The notes under the pieces are model-generated. The model did not search any database, was not told the DNA's origin, and saw only the letters and a list, made by a program, of their open reading frames with translations. The translations under genes and the position numbers were made by a program. 64,000 nucleotides of DNA from Calliopsis andreniformis. Lineage: Eukaryota > Arthropoda > Insecta > Hymenoptera > Andrenidae. The stretch spans positions 744,001 through 808,000 of the forward strand of contig NW_027480463.1 in NCBI RefSeq assembly GCF_051401765.1, given 5' to 3'. Of this stretch, positions 26,832-40,061 are shown piece by piece; within the stretch, counting starts at the first letter, position 1; the number at the start of each line of letters is the position of its first letter.

Positions 26832-29619
26832 TCCCCAATCCTCAATCCTCAATCCTCAATTCTCAATCCTCAATCGTCGATCCTCAATCCCCAATACTCA
26901 ATCTTCAATCCTCAATCCTCAATCCTCAATCCTCAATCCTCAATCTTCAATCCTCAATACTCAATCTTCAACCCTCAATGCTCAACCCTCAATCCTCAAT
27001 CCTCAATCCTCAATCCTCAATCTTCAATCTTCAATACTCAAACTGCAATCCTTAATCCTCAGTCCTCACTCCTCAATCCTCATTCTTCAATCCTCAATAC
27101 CGAATCCTCAATCTTCAATCCTCAATCCTCAATCCTCAATTCTCAATCATCAATCCCCAATCCTCAGACTTCAAACACCAATACTCAACCCTCAGTCCTC
27201 GTCCTCAATCCACAACCCTCAATCCTCAATCCTCAATCTTCAATCATTAATATTCAATCTTCAATCATTAATATTCAATCTTCAATCCTCAATCCTCAAT
27301 CCTCAATCCTCAACCCTCAATCCCCAATGCTCAATCCTCAATACCCAATCCTCAGTCTTCAATCCTCAATTCTCAATCCTCAATCGTCAATCTTCGATCC
27401 TCAATACTCAATCTTCAATCCTCAATCCACAATCTTCAATCCTCAATCCTCAATCCTCAACTCTCAGTCCTCAATCCTCAATCTTCGATCCTCAATACTC
27501 AATCTTCAACCTTCAATCCTCAATCCTCAATCCTCAAGCTTCAATCCGCAATACTGAATCTTCAATCCTCACTCTTCAATCCTCAATGTTCAATCCGCAA
27601 TACCCAATCCTCAATCTTCAATACTCAATCCTCAATCCTCAATCCTCAATCCTCAATCTTCAATCCTCAATACTCAACCTTCAATCCTCAATCCTTAATC
27701 CTCAATCCTCAATCCACAGTCTTCAATCCTCAATACCCAATCTTCAATCCTCAATCCTCAATCATAAATCCTCAATGCTCAATCCTCAATCCTCAATCCT
27801 CAACCCTCAATCTTCAATCCTCAATACTCAAGCTGCAATCCTCAATCCTCAATCCTCAATCCTCAATCCTCATTTGTCAATCCTCAGTGCCCAGTCCTCA
27901 ATCTTGAATCCTCAATCCTCAATCCTCGATTCTCATTCCTCAATCCTCAATCGTCAATCCTCAATCCTCAATCCTCAACCCTCAATCCTCAATGTTGAAT
28001 CCTCAATACCCAATCCTCAATACTCAATCCTCAATCTTCAATCCTCAATACTCAATCTTCATTCCTCAATCCTCAATCCTCAATCCTCAATCCTCAATCC
28101 TCGATCCTCAATCCTCAATCCTCAATCTTCAATCTTCAATCCTCAATACTCAGTATTCAATACTCAATCCTCAATCCTCAATCCTCAATCCTCATTCTTC
28201 AATCCTCAATACCCAATCCACAATCTTCAATCCTCAATCCTCAACCCTCAATTCTCAATACTCAATCCTCAATCCTCAGACCTCAAACAGCAATACTCAA
28301 CCCTCAGTCCTCGTCCTCAATCCACAAGCATCAATACCCAATCCTCAATCTTCAATCATCAATATTCAATCTTGAGTCCTCAATCCTCAATCCTCAATCC
28401 TCAATCTTCAATACTCAATCCTCAATCCTCAATCCTCAATCCTCAATCTTCAATCCTCAATACTCAACCTTCAATCCTCAATCCTCAATCCTCAATCCTC
28501 AATCCACAGTCTTCAATCCTCAATACCCAATCTTCAATCCTCAATCCTCAATCATCAATCCTCAATGCTCAATCCTCAATCCTCAATCCTCAACCCTCAA
28601 TCTTCAATCCTCAATACTCAAGCTGCAATCCTCAATCCTCAATCCTCAATCCTCAATCCTCAATCCTCGATCCTCAATCCTCAATCCTCAATCTTCAATC
28701 TTGAATCCTCAATACTCAGTATTCAATACTCAATCCTCAATCCTCAATCCTCAATCCTCATTCTTCAATCCTCAATACCCAATCCACAATCTTCAATCCT
28801 CAATCCTCAACCCTCAATTCTCAATACTCAATCCTCAATCCTCAGACCTCAAACAGCAATACTCAACCCTCAGTCCTCGTCCTCAATCCACAAGCATCAA
28901 TACCCAATCCTCAATCTTCAATCATCAATATTCAATCTTGAGTCCTCAATCCTCAATCCTCAATCCTCAATCCTCAATCTTCAATCCTCAATACTCAATC
29001 TTCATTCCTCAATCCTCAATCCTCAATCCTCAGTTCTCAAGCCTCAATCCTCAATCCTCAATCCTCAATCCTCAATCTTCAATCCTCAATCCTCAATCCT
29101 CAATTCTCAATCCTCAATACTCGATCCTCAATCCTCAATCCTCAATCCTCAATCTTCAATCCTCAATACTCAAACTGCAATCCTCAACCCTCAGTCCTCA
29201 CTCCTCAATCCTCATTCTTCAATTCTCAATACCGAATCCTCAATCTTCAATCCTCAATCCTCAATCCTCAATTCTCAATCCTCAATCCTCAATCCTCAGA
29301 CTTCAAACACCAATACTCAACCCTCAGTCCTCGTCCTCAATCCACAACCCTCAATCCTCAATCCTCAATCCTCAATCCTCAATCCTCAACCCTCAATCCC
29401 CAATGCTAAATCCTCAATACCCAATCCTCAGTCTTCAATCCTCAATCCTCAATCCTCAATCCTCAATCCTCAATCCTCAATCCTCAATCCTCAATCCTCA
29501 TTCTTCAATCCTCAGTGCCCAGTCCTCAATCTTGAATCCTCAATCCTCAATCCTCGATTCTCATTCCTCAATCCTCAATCGTCAATCCTCAATCCTCAAT
29601 CCTCAACCCTCAATCCTCA

Positions 29620-31471
29620 ATGTTGAATCCTCAATACCCAATCCTCAATACTCAATCCTCAATCTTCAATCCTCAATACTCAATCTTCATTCCTCAATCC
29701 TCAATCCTCAATCCTCAATCCTCAATCCTCGATCCTCAATCCTCAATCCTCAATCTTCAATCTTCAATCCTCAATACTCAGTATTCAATACTCAATCCTC
29801 AATCCTCAATCCTCAATCCTCATTCTTCAATCCTCAATACCCAATCCACAATCTTCAATCCTCAATCCTCAACCCTCAATTCTCAATACTCAATCCTCAA
29901 TCCTCAGACCTCAAACAGCAATACTCAACCCTCAGTCCTCGTCCTCAATCCACAAGCATCAATACCCAATCCTCAATCTTCAATCATCAATATTCAATCT
30001 TGAGTCCTCAATCCTCAATCCTCAATCCTCAATCTTCAATACTCAATCCTCAATCCTCAATCCTCAATCCTCAATCTTCAATCCTCAATACTCAACCTTC
30101 AATCCTCAATCCTCAATCCTCAATCCTCAATCCACAGTCTTCAATCCTCAATACCCAATCTTCAATCCTCAATCCTCAATCATCAATCCTCAATGCTCAA
30201 TCCTCAATCCTCAATCCTCAACCCTCAATCTTCAATCCTCAATACTCAAGCTGCAATCCTCAATCCTCAATCCTCAATCCTCAATCCTCATTCTTCAATC
30301 CTCAGTGCCCAGTCCTCAATCTTGAATCCTCAATCCTCAATCCTCGATTCTCATTCCTCAATCCTCAATCGTCAATCCTCAATCCTCAATCCTCAACCCT
30401 CAATCCTCAATGTTGAATCCTCAATACCCAATCCTCAATACTCAATCCTCAATCTTCAATCCTCAATACTCAATCTTCATTCCTCAATCCTCAATCCTCA
30501 ATCCTCAATCCTCAATCCTCGATCCTCAATACTCAATCCTCAATCTTCAATCTTCAATCCTCAATACTCAGTATTCAATACTCAATCCTCAATCCTCAAT
30601 CCTCAATCCTCATTCTTCAATCCTCAATACCCAATCCACAATCTTCAATCCTCAATCCTCAACCCTCAATTCTCAATACTCAATCCTCAATCCTCAGACC
30701 TCAAACAGCAATACTCAACCCTCAGTCCTCGTCCTCAATCCACAAGCATCAATACCCAATCCTCAATCTTCAATCATCAATATTCAATCTTGAGTCCTCA
30801 ATCCTCAATCCTCAATCCCCAATCCTCAATCTTCCATCCTCAATACTCAATCTTCATTCCTCAATCCTCAATCCTCAATCCTCAGTTCTCAAGCCTCAAT
30901 CCTCAATCCTCAATCCTCAATCCTCAATCTTCAATCCTCAATCCTCAATCCTCAATTCTCAATCCTCAATACTCGATCCTCAATCCTCAATCCTCAATCC
31001 TCAATCTTCAATCCTCAATACTCAAACTGCAATCCTCAATCCTCAGTCCTCACTCCTCAATCCTCATTCTTCAAGTCTCAATACCGAATCCTCAATCTTC
31101 AATCCTCAATCCTCAATCCTCAATTCTCAATCCTCAATCCTCAATCCTCAGACTTCAAACACCAATACTCAACCCTCAGTCCTCGTCCTCAATCCACAAC
31201 CCTCAATCCTCAATCCTCAATCCTCAATCCTCAATCCTCAACCCTCAATCCCCAATGCTAAATCCTCAATACCCAATCCTCAGTCTTCAATCCTCAATCC
31301 TCAATCCTCAATCCTCAATCCTCAATCCTCAATCCTCAATCCTCAATCCTCATTCTTCAATCCTCAGTGCCCAGTCCTCAATCTTGAATCCTCAATCCTC
31401 AATCCTCGATTCTCATTCCTCAATCCTCAATCGTCAATCCTCAATCCTCAATCCTCAACCCTCAATCCTCA
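29620..31471 (+). repeat. Domain C 1,852-bp dimer (790-bp x + 1,062-bp y)
   Basis: The x subunit covers 29,620-30,409 and the y subunit 30,410-31,471. The next dimer starts in the same order at 31,472 (x) and 32,262 (y-like), and CAATGCTCAATCC markers at 30,190 and 32,042 keep the 1,852-bp offset. After about 33 kb the second dimer diverges into a longer composite. Confidence 0.8.
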
Positions 31472-34469
31472 ATGTTGAATCCTCAATACCCAATCCTCAA
31501 TACTCAATCCTCAATCTTCAATCCTCAATACTCAATCTTCATTCCTCAATCCTCAATCCTCAATCCTCAATCCTCAATCCTCGATCCTCAATCCTCAATC
31601 TTCAATCTTCAATCTTCAATCCTCAATACTCAGTATTCAATACTCAATCCTCAATCCTCAATCCTCAATCCTCATTCTTCAATCCTCAATACCCAATCCA
31701 CAATCTTCAATCCTCAATCCTCAACCCTCAATTCTCAATACTCAATCCTCAATCCTCAGACCTCAAACAGCAATACTCAACCCTCAGTCCTCGTCCTCAA
31801 TCCACAAGCATCAATACCCAATCCTCAATCTTCAATCATCAATATTCAATCTTGAGTCCTCAATCCTCAATCCTCAATCCTCAATCTTCAATACTCAATC
31901 CTCAATCCTCAATCCTCAATCCTCAATCTTCAATCCTCAATACTCAACCTTCAATCCTCAATCCTCAATCCTCAATCCTCAATCCACAGTCTTCAATCCT
32001 CAATACCTAATCTTCAATCCTCTATCCTCAATCATCAATCCTCAATGCTCAATCCTCAATCCTCAATCCTCAACCCTCAATCTTCAATCCTCAATACTCA
32101 AGCTGCAATCCTCAATCCTCAATCCTCAATCCTCAATCCTCATTCTTCAATCCTCAGTGCCCAGTCCTCAATCTTGAATCCTCAATCCTCAATCCTCGAT
32201 TCTCATTCCTCAATCCTCAATCGTCAATCCTCAATCCTCAATCCTCAACCCTCAATCCTCAATGTTGAATCCTCAATACCCAATCCTCAATACTCAATCC
32301 TCAATCTTCAATCCTCAATACTCAATCTTCATTCCTCAATCCTCAATCCTCAATCCTCAATCCTCAATCCTCGATCCTCAATCCTCAATCCTCAATCTTC
32401 AATCTTCAATCCTCAATACTCAGTATTCAATACTCAATCCTCAATCCTCAATCCTCAATCCTCATTCTTCAATCCTCAATACCCAATCCACAATCTTCAA
32501 TCCTGAATCCTCAACCCTCAATTCTCAATACTCAATCCTCAATCCTCAGACCTCAAACAGCAATACTCAACCCTCAGTCCTCGTCCTCAATCCACAAGCA
32601 TCAATACCCAATCCTCAATCTTCAATCATCAATATTCAATCTTGAGTCCTCAATCCTCAATCCTCAATCCTCAATCCTCAATCTTCAATCCTCAATACTC
32701 AATCTTCATTCCTCAATCCTCAATCCTCAATCCTCAGTTCTCAAGCCTCAATCCTCAATCCTCAATCCTCAATCCTCAATCTTCAATCCTCAATCCTCAA
32801 TCCTCAATTGTCAATCCTCAATACTCGATCCTCAATCCTCAATCCTCAATCCTCAATCTTCAATCCTCAATACTCAAACTGCAATCCTCAATCCTCACTC
32901 CTCACTCCTCAATCCTCATTCTTCAATTCTCAATACCGAATCCTCAATCTTCAATCCTCAATCCTCAATCCTCAATTCTCAATCCTCAATCCTCAATCCT
33001 CAGACTTCAAACACCAATACTCAACCCTCAGTCCTCGTCCTCAATCCACAACCCTCAATCCTCAATCCTCAATCCTCAATCCTCAATCCTCAACCCTCAA
33101 TCCCCAATGCTAAATCCTCAATACCCAATCCTCAGTCTTCAATCCTCAATCCTCAATCCTCAATCCTCAATCCTCAATCCTCAATCCTCAATCCTCAATC
33201 CTCAATACTCAATCTTCAATCCTCAATCTTCAATCCTCAATCCTCAATCCTCAATCCTCAATCCTCAATCCTCAATCCTCAAACCTCAATCGTCAATCCT
33301 CAATCCCCAATACTCAATCTTCAATCCTCAATCCTCAATCCTCAATTCTCAATACTCAATCCTCAATCCTCAGACCTCAATCCTCAATCTTCAATGCTCA
33401 ATACTCAAACTGCAATCCTCAATCCTCAGTCCTCACTACTCAACCCTCATTCTTCAGTCCTCAATACCGAATCCTCAATCTTCATTCCTCAATCCTCAAT
33501 CCTCAATCCTCAATCCTCAATCCTCGATCCTCAATCCTCAATCTTCAATCTTCAATCCTCAATACTCAGTATTCAATACTCAATCCTCAATCCTAAATCC
33601 TCAATCCTCATTCTTCAATCCTCAATACCCAATCCACAATCTTCAATCCTCAATCCTCAACCCTCAATTCTCAATACTCAATCCTCAATCCTCAGACCTC
33701 AAACAGCAATACTCAACCCTCAGTCCTCGTCCTCAATCCACAAGCATCAATACCCAATCCTCAATCTTCAATCATCAATATTCAATCTTGAGTCCTCAAT
33801 CCTCAATCCTCAATCCCCAATCCTCAATCTTCAATCCTCAATACTCAATCTTCATTCCTCAATCCTCAATCCTCAATCCTCAGTTCTCAAGCCTCAATCC
33901 TCAATCCTCAATCCTCAATCCTCAATCTTCAATCCTCAATCCTCAATCCTCAATTCTCAATCCTCAATACTCGATCCTCAATCCTCAATCCTCAATCCTC
34001 AATCTTCAATCCTCAATACTCAAACTGCAATCCTCAATCCTCAGTCCTCACTCCTCAATCCTCATTCTTCAATTCTCAATACCGAATCCTCAATCTTCAA
34101 TCCTCAATCCTCAATCCTCAATTCTCAATCCTCAATCCTCAATCCTCAGACTTCAAACACCAATACTCAACCCTCAGTCCTCGTCCTCAATCCACAACCC
34201 TCAATCCTCAATCCTCAATCCTCAATCCTCAATCCTCAACCCTCAATCCCCAATGCTAAATCCTCAATACCCAATCCTCAGTCTTCAATCCTCAATCCTC
34301 AATCCTCAATCCTCAATCCTCAATCCTCAATCCTCAATCCTCAATCCTCATTCTTCAATCCTCAGTGCCCAGTCCTCAATCTTGAATCCTCAATCCTCAA
34401 TCCTCGATTCTCATTCCTCAATCCTCAATCGTCAATCCTCAATCCTCAATCCTCAACCCTCAATCCTCA

Positions 34470-36133
34470 ATGTTGAACCCTCAATACCCAATCCTCAATA
34501 CTCAATCCTCAATCTTCAATCCTCAATACTCAATCTTCATTCCTCAATCCTCAATCCTCAATCCTCAATCCTCAATCCTCGATCCTCAATCCTCAATCCT
34601 CAATCTTCAATCTTCAATCCTCAATACTCAGTATTCAATACTCAATCCTCAATCCCCAATCCTCAATCCTCATTCTTCAATCCTCAATACCCAATCCACA
34701 ATCTTCAATCCTCAATCCTCAACCCTCAATTCTCAATAATCAATCCTCAATCCTCAGACCTCAAACAGCAATACTCAACCCTCAGTCCTCGTCCTCAATC
34801 CACAAGCATCAATACCCAATCCTCAATCTTCAATCATCAATATTCAATCTTGAGTCCTCAATCCTCAATCCTCAATCCTCAATCTTCAATACTCAATCCT
34901 CAATCCTCAATCCTCAATCCTCAATCTTCAATCCTCAATACTCAACCTTCAATCCTCAATCCTCAATCCTCAATCCTCAATCCACAGTCTTCAATCCTCA
35001 ATACCCAATCTTCAATCCTCAATCCTCAATCATCAATCCTCAATGCTCAATCCTCAATCCTCAATCCTCAACCCTCAACCTTCAATCCTCAATACTCAAG
35101 CTGCAATCCTCAATCCTCAATCCTCAATCCTCAATCCTCATTCTTCAATCCTCAGTGCCCAGTCCTCAATCTTGAATCCTCAATCCTCAATCCTCGATTC
35201 TCATTCCTCAATCCTCAATCGTCAATCCTCAATCCTCAATCCTCAACCCTCAATCCTCAATGTTGAATCCTCAATACCCAATCCTCAATACTCAATCCTC
35301 AATCTTCAATCCTCAGTACTCAATCTTCATTCCTCAATCCTCAATCCTCAATCCTCAATCCTCAATCCTCGATCCTCAATCCTCAATCCTCAATCTTCAA
35401 TCTTCAATCCTCAATACTCAGTATTCAATACTCAATCCTCAATCCTCAATCCTCAATCCTCATTCTTCAATCCTCAATACCCAATCCACAATCTTCAATC
35501 CTCAATCCTCAACCCTCAATTCTCAATACTCAATCCTCAATCCTCAGACCTCAAACAGCAATACTCAACCCTCAGTCCTCGTCCTCAATCCACAAGCATC
35601 AATACCCAATCCTCAATCTTCAATCATCAATATTCAATCTTGAGTCCTCAATCCTCAATCCTCAATCCTCAATCCTCAATCTTCAATCCTCAATACTCAA
35701 TCTTCATTCCTCAATCCTCAATCCTCAATCCTCAGTTCTCAAGCCTCAATCCTCAATCCTCAATCCTCAATCCTCAATCTTCAATCCTCAATCCTCAATC
35801 CTCAATTCTCAATCCTCAATACTCGATCCTCAATCCTCAATCCTCAATCCTCAATCTTCAATCCTCAATACTCAAACTGCAATCCTCAATCCTCACTCCT
35901 CACTCCTCAATCCTCATTCTTCAATTCTCAATACCGAATCCTCAATCTTCAATCCTCAATCCTCAATCCTCAATTCTCAATCCTCAATCCTCAATCCTCA
36001 ATCCTCAATCCTCATTCTTCAATCCTCAGTGCCCAGTCCTCAATCTTGAATCCTCAATCCTCAATCCTCGATTCTCATTCCTCAATCCTCAATCGTCAAT
36101 CCTCAATCCTCAATCCTCAACCCTCAATCCTCA
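34470..36133 (+). repeat. Domain C x subunit followed by a shortened y subunit
   Basis: The x subunit is 34,470-35,259 (790 bp). The following subunit is 874 bp, 188 bp shorter than the full y form: CTCAATTCTCAATCCTC near 35,970 runs directly into plain heptamers and CATTCTTCAATCCTCAGTGC, skipping the M box. Confidence 0.75.
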
Positions 36134-37725
36134 ATGTTGAATCCTCAATACCCAATCCTCAATACTCAATCCTCAATCTTCAATCCTCAGTACTCAATCT
36201 TCATTCCTCAATCCTCAATCCTCAATCCTCAATCCTCAATCCTCGATCCTCAATCCTCAATCCTCAATCTTCAATCCTCAATACTCAATCTTCAATCCTC
36301 AATCCTCAATCCTCAATCCTCAATCCTCAATCCTCAATCCTCAATCTTCAATGCTCAATACTCAAACTGCAATCCTCAATCCTCAGTCCTCACTACTCAA
36401 CCCTCATTCTTCAGTCCTCAATACCGAATCCTCAATCTTCAGACCTCAATCCTCAATCCTCAATTCTCAATCCTCAATCCTCAATCCTCAGACTTCAAAC
36501 ACCAATACTCAACCCTCAGTCCTCGTCCTCAATCCACAACCCCCAATCCTCAATCCTCAATCTTCAATCATTAATATTCAATCTTCAATCCTCAATCCTC
36601 AGTCCTCAATCCTCAACCCTCAATCCCCAATGCTCAATCCTCAATACCCAATCCTCAGCCTTCAATCCTCAATCCTCAATCCTCAATCCTCAATCCTCAA
36701 TTCTCAGTCCTCAATCCTCAATCTTCAATCCTCAATACTCAATCTTCAATCTTCAATCCTCAATCCTCAATCCTCAATACTCAATCCTCAACCGTCAATA
36801 CTCAATCCTCAATCCTCAATCTTCAATCCTCAATACTCAATCTTCAATCCTCAATCCTCAATTCTCAATCCTCAATGCTCAATACTCAATCGTCAATCCT
36901 CAATCCCCAATCCTCAATCTTCAATCCTAAATCCTCAATCCTCAATCCTCAATCCTCAATCTTCAATCGTCAATACTCAATCTTCAATCCTCAATCCTCA
37001 ATCCTCAATCCTCAATCCTCAATCCTCAATCCTCAATCTTCAATCCTCAATACTCAAACTGCAATCCTGAATCCTCAGTCCTCACTCCTCAAACCTCATT
37101 CTTCAGTCCTCAATACCGAATCCTCAATCTTCAATCCTCAATCATCAATCCTCAATTCTCAATCCTCAATCCTCAATCCTCAGACTTCAAACACCAATAC
37201 TCAACCCTCAGTCCTCGTGCTCAATCCACAACCCTCAATCCTCAATCCTCAATCTTCAATCATTAATATTCAATCTTCAATCCTCAATCCTCAATCCTCA
37301 ATCCTCAATCCTCAATCCTGAATCCCCAATCCTCAATTTTCAATCCTCAATACGCAATCTTCAATCCTCAATGCTCAATACTCAATCCTCAATCCTCAGT
37401 ACTCAATCCACAATCCTCAATCCTCAATCCTCAATCCTCAATCGTCAGTCCTCGTCCTCAATCCTCAACACTCAATCCTCAATCCTCAATCTTCAATCAT
37501 CAATACACAATCTTCAATCCTCAATCCTCAATACTCAAACCTCAATCCACACTCTTCAATCCTCATTCTTCAATCCTCAATGCCCAATCCTCAATCTTCA
37601 ATCCTGCATCCTCAATCCTCAGTTCGCAATCCACAATCCTCAATCCTCAGATCTCAGGCATCAATACTCAACCCTCAGTCCTCGTCCTCAACCTACAACC
37701 CTCAATCCTCAATCCTCAATACTCA

Positions 37726-37755
37726 ATAGAATATCCTGAATTCTCAGGATTCTAT
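37726..37755. repeat. P box 11 (domain D copy 1)
   Basis: Reference form. Unlike domain A, the sequence upstream is CTACAACCCTCAATCCTC, so the upstream part of the A-type P region is missing. Confidence 0.85.
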
Positions 37756-39955
37756 AATCAAACCTCAATCCTCGACCCTCAGCCCTCATCCTCCATCATC
37801 AATCCTCAATCCTCAATCCCCAATCATCAAACCTCAATACTCAATCTTCAATCCTCAATCCTCATTCCTCAATCCTCAATCCTCAATCCTCTGTCATAAA
37901 TACTCAATCTTCAACCCTCAATCCTCATTCCTCAAACCTCAATCCTCAACCCTCAGTCCTCATCCTCAATTCTCAATTCTCAATTCCCAACCCTCAACCC
38001 TCAATCCTCAATCTTCACTCCTCAATAATCAATCTCCAATCCTAAATCGTCAATCCCCAACCTTCAATCCTTAATCCTCAATCTTCAATTCTTAATGCTC
38101 AATCCTCAATCCTCAATCCTCAGTCCTCAATCCTCAATCCTCAATAATCCAACCTCAATCATCAACCGTCAGTCCTCGTCCTCAATCCTCAAACCTCAAT
38201 CCTCAATCCTCAATCTTCAACCCTCAATCCTCAATCCTGAATCCCCAATCCTCAATTTTCAATCCTCAATACGCAATCTTCAATCCTCAATGCTCAATCC
38301 TCAATACTCAATCCTCAGTACTCAATCCACAATCCTCAATCCTCAAACCTCAATCCTCAATCGTCAGTCCTCGTCCTCAATCCTCAACACTCAATCCTCA
38401 ATCCTCAATCTTCAATCATCAATACTCAGTCTTCAATACTCAATCATCAACCTTCAATCCTCAATCCTCAATTCTCACTCTCCAATACTCAATCCTCAAT
38501 CGTCAATCCTCAATCCTCAATCCTCAATCTTCAATCCTCAATACTCAATCTTCAGTCCTCAATCCTCAATCCTCAATCCTCAATCCTCAACCCTCAGTCC
38601 TCATCCTCAATTCTCAATTCTCAATTCTCAATCCTCAATCCTCAATCCTCAGTCTTCACTCCTCAATAATCAATCTCCAATCCTAAATCGTCAATCCCCA
38701 ACCTTCAATCCTTAATCCTCAATCTTCAATTCTCAATGATCAATCCTCAATCCTCAATCCTCAGCCCTCAATCCTCAATCCTCAATAATCCAACCTCAAT
38801 CCTCAACCGTCAGTCCTCGTCCTCAATCCTCAAACCTCAATCCTCAATCCTCAATCTTCAATCCTCAATCCTCAATCCTGAATCCCCAATCCTCAATTTT
38901 CAATCCTCAATACGCAATCTGCAATCCTCAATGCTCAATCCTCAATCCTCAATCCTCAGTCCTCAATCCACAATCCTCAATCCTCAAACCTCAATCCTCA
39001 ATCGTCAGTCCTCGTCCTCAATCCTCAACACTCAATCCTCAATCCTCAATCTTCAATCATCAATACTCAGTCTTCAATCCTCAATCATCAATCTTCAATC
39101 CTCAATCCTCAATTCTCACTCTCCAATACTCAATCCTCAATCGTCAATCCTCAATCCTCAACCCTCAACCTTCAATCCCCAATACTCAATCTGCAATCCT
39201 CAATCCTCAATCCTCAATCCTCAACCCTCAACCTTCAATCCTCAATACGCAATCTTCAATCCTCAATGCTCAATCCTCACTCCTCAATACTCAATCCTCA
39301 ATCGTCAATCATCAATCCCCAAACCCCAATCTTCAAACCTCAATCCTCAATCCTCAATCCTCAATCCTCAATCTTCAATCCTCAATACTCAATCTTCAAT
39401 CCTCAATCCTCAATCCTCAAACCTCAATCCTCAATCGTCAGTCCTCGTCCTCAATCCTCAACACTCAATCCTCAATGCTCAATTCTCAATCCTCAATCTT
39501 CAATCCTCAGTGCCCAGTCCTCAATCTTGAATCCTCAATCCTCAATCCTCGATTCTCATTCCTCAATCCTCAATCCTCAATCCTCAACCCTCAGACCTCA
39601 TCGTCAATCCTCAATCCTCAGTCCTCACTCCTCAATCCTCATTCTTCAATCCTCAATACCAAATCCTCAATCTTCAATCCTCAATCCTCAAACCTCAATT
39701 CTCAATCCTCAATCCTCAATCCTCAGACTTCAAACACCAATACTCAACCCTCAGTCCTCGTCCTCAATCCACAACCCTCAATCCTCAATCCTCAATCCTC
39801 AATCCTCAATCCTCAACCCTCAATCCCCAATGCTAAATCCTCAATACCCAATCCTCAGTCTTCAATCCTCAATCCTCAATCCTCAATCCTCAATCCTCAA
39901 TCCTCAATCCTCAATCCTCAATCCTCAATACTCAATCTTCAATCCTCAATCCTCA

Positions 39956-40061
39956 ATAGAATATCCTCAATTCACAGGCTTCAATACTCAATACTCAACC
40001 TGCAATCTTCAAATCTCTATCCACAAACATGAATTCTCATCACTCAACCCTCAACACTCAG
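39956..40061 (+). repeat. L module 12, short form (domain D copy 1)
   Basis: It lies 2,230 bp after P box 11. Confidence 0.8.

Larger units (their letters stand above)
18201..27700 (+). repeat. Domain B: L-module satellite block without intact P boxes
   Basis: This block carries L modules at 18.56, 19.52, 21.12, 23.31, 24.81 and 26.73 kb and no intact P box. The M-box family (CAGACTTCAAACACC, then CTCAGTCCTCGTCC) begins here. A roughly 2.2-kb repeat relates 20,616-21,253 to 22,812-23,448: ATGTTCAATCCGCAATACCC lies 501-502 bp before the L module in both, and again at 62,981. A second relation of 4,265 bp links 19,948 and 24,213 (TGAGTCCTCAATCCTC). The first part, 18.2-19.9 kb, has the most irregular unit variants in the window. 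No gene is present. Confidence 0.75.
27701..36350 (+). repeat. Domain C: satellite block built from 790-bp and 1,062-bp subunits
   Basis: No P box or L module occurs here. The marker ATGTTGAATCCTCAATACCC (with CAATACTC after it) starts at 27,992, 29,620, 30,410, 31,472, 32,262, 34,470 (as TTGAACCC), 35,260 and 36,134. The intervals are 1,628, 790, 1,062, 790, 2,208, 790 and 874 bp. The 790-bp subunit (x) carries the M' box and a CAAGCTGC marker. The 1,062-bp subunit (y) adds a TTCTCAAGCCTC segment, CAAACTGC and an M box. The 874-bp subunit is a y form with the M-box segment missing. x plus y gives a 1,852-bp dimer. None of 790, 1,062 or 1,852 is a multiple of 7, so each subunit includes off-register units. 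No gene is present. Confidence 0.8.
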
